The notes under the pieces are model-generated. The model searched no databases and was not told the DNA's origin. It was given only the letters and a program-made list of their open reading frames with translations. From Ceratotherium simum simum (lineage: Eukaryota > Chordata > Mammalia > Perissodactyla > Rhinocerotidae), in assembly GCF_000283155.1 (NCBI RefSeq), contig NW_004454210.1:2766596-2830595 (forward strand): 64,000 nt of DNA. Reading direction: 5' to 3'. Position 1 is the stretch's first letter. Each line of letters opens with the position of its first letter. Made by a program: the position numbers and the translations under genes. Positions 63,003 to 64,000 of the stretch are shown in pieces.

Positions 63003-63061
63003 GGATTAGTGGTAAATGACATCCCGAGTATCTCAGGCCTGTAATGACCTCCTTGTCATTA
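63003..63061 (+). promoter_or_regulatory. Palindromic homeodomain-type site with nearby GGATTA
   Basis: TAATGAC (63042-63048) and GTCATTA (63055-63061) form a perfect 7-bp inverted repeat with a 6-bp spacer; GGATTA lies 34 bp to the left (63003-63008). The surrounding 100 bp is free of recognisable repeats and could be a conserved non-coding element. Confidence 0.35.
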
Positions 63062-64000
63062 AATGGGAAAGGGCAGAGGGACTTATGATGGATCTGTTTA
63101 TCTTTCATTTTTTAGGTGCGTAAATACACCCCCTATGTTCTATTTCCATTATATGGTACAAATGTAACGGCTTTGCTATATGTGCGTACACCTATTTATA
63201 AAAGTACACCTCCTGACAATGCACACAAGCTGCCACATGTGGTGGGGGTCCATCTCTGCCTGGCTGTGGATGGCTCCTATTGTGTAGCCATCCCACATAG
63301 GGTGGAGGGTCACTTTTGACTCCTACCTTTCATGTATCTACACTTGGGAGTTATTTAACTGACATCTATACACAAAATTTATTTGTTCCACATGCAGAAT
63401 TAGTAGAGCGGAAGGGATGGTAGGTGAGCACAGAACTCATAATTGTCCATCCATAGACGGGGTGCAAGGTGGTGAGTGTTATGGGCAGGGACTTGAGGCC
63501 CTTAATCTGGGAGTATAGGCTTTGGGGGCTGAGTTCTCCATTTCTGGAGGCCCACCCGGAAGATTCCCTTAATGGAAGTCCAAGCTGGCTGCCAACACCT
63601 TGCACCCAGGACACCCCACAGTCTGTGGAATGGGATCTAATTTTATCCCAGGTGCCCAACAGGTCCACACACCTGCTGGAATCCCTGCTGGATGGGGACC
63701 AACCCCCCATGCTCTGTCCTGTAACTGCCTTGACCTAAGCCTGCCCCCAGAACAGTGCTGGGCACCCCATCTCTCATTGACCACCCCTGCAGGAGTGTTT
63801 CCCAAGACCAGGGTCCCTGAGTCTGTGTCCAAGACTGTCATCAATCAACTTCACATTGGGCTGCCTCCATGCTCACCCTAGCTCTGTCCCCCATTTCCAG
63901 AGCTACCCAAACCCAGTGGCTGTGAGGAGGCTGTGTGCAACCAGGCCGGTGTGTCCCAGTCTGTCTGTGGGCAGCCCAGCTCAGATCAGAGAAACTCGGG

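Larger units (their letters stand above)
47780..64000 (-). other. VAX2: VAX2 intron 1 (partial, to the right edge)
   Basis: From the exon 2 acceptor to the window end. It comprises a MIR/microsatellite part (47.8-50.1 kb), L1-rich AT-rich DNA (50.2-58.3 kb), CpG-rich DNA (58.4-59.8 kb) and unique GC-moderate DNA (59.9-64 kb). The VAX2 exon 1 protein text (acidic/Gly-rich, ending CRRILVRD in human) was looked for on the minus strand and not found, so exon 1 is inferred to be off the edge. Confidence 0.75.

Overview
This is mammalian nuclear DNA, most likely from a perissodactyl (horse, ass, zebra, rhinoceros or tapir). Eight copies of the tRNA-derived ERE SINE typical of that order are present, most with clear target-site duplications, on a background of L1, L2, MIR, MER5A and LTR repeats. 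The window holds two protein-coding genes, both on the minus strand. Their order and orientation match the VAX2 - ATP6V1B1 neighbourhood of human 2p13, read here in reverse.

Layout, left to right. (1) 1-9.1 kb: intergenic, almost entirely an old, nearly full-length plus-strand L1 carrying two nested ERE SINEs and one nested solo LTR with an ATAT target duplication. (2) 9.1-36.4 kb: ATP6V1B1, the B1 (kidney/inner-ear) subunit of the V-type proton ATPase. All 14 coding exons can be read, with GT-AG junctions and every codon phase closing, giving an intact 513-residue protein ending in the PDZ-ligand tail DTAL. Intron 2 (11.4 kb) and intron 1 (7.3 kb) are large and repeat-filled; the 3' half of the gene is compact. 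(3) 36.4-38.6 kb: a short intergenic space with the ATP6V1B1 promoter (including a perfect forkhead site TGTTTACA about 150 bp upstream of the ATG), an L1 3' end and an ERE. (4) 38.6-64 kb: VAX2, a ventral-retina homeobox gene. The last two coding exons are present (exon 3 at 38821-39258, exon 2 at 47592-47779) with an AATAAA 208 bp past the stop; exon 1 (about 83 codons in human) lies beyond the right edge, so 47.8-64 kb is VAX2 intron 1. That intron has an AT-rich half of decayed L1 fragments (50.2-58.3 kb), then a GC- and CpG-rich half (58.4-64 kb) with candidate regulatory elements.

The genes are neighbours, not an operon: VAX2 is a dorsoventral eye-patterning transcription factor, while ATP6V1B1 acidifies urine and endolymph from intercalated and related cells. 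I found no bacterial-type system, CRISPR array, functional RNA gene or new protein-coding gene. The best leads are small-scale: a pair of perfect hairpins built on a 31-bp tandem duplication inside the L1 (8509-8581), a (TG)n tract just upstream of the 56-nt ATP6V1B1 exon 2, an intronic CpG-rich block in VAX2, and a palindromic homeodomain-type site near 63.05 kb. Exon coordinates were derived by hand from codon phase, splice dinucleotides and remembered human orthologues; repeat families were assigned by eye.
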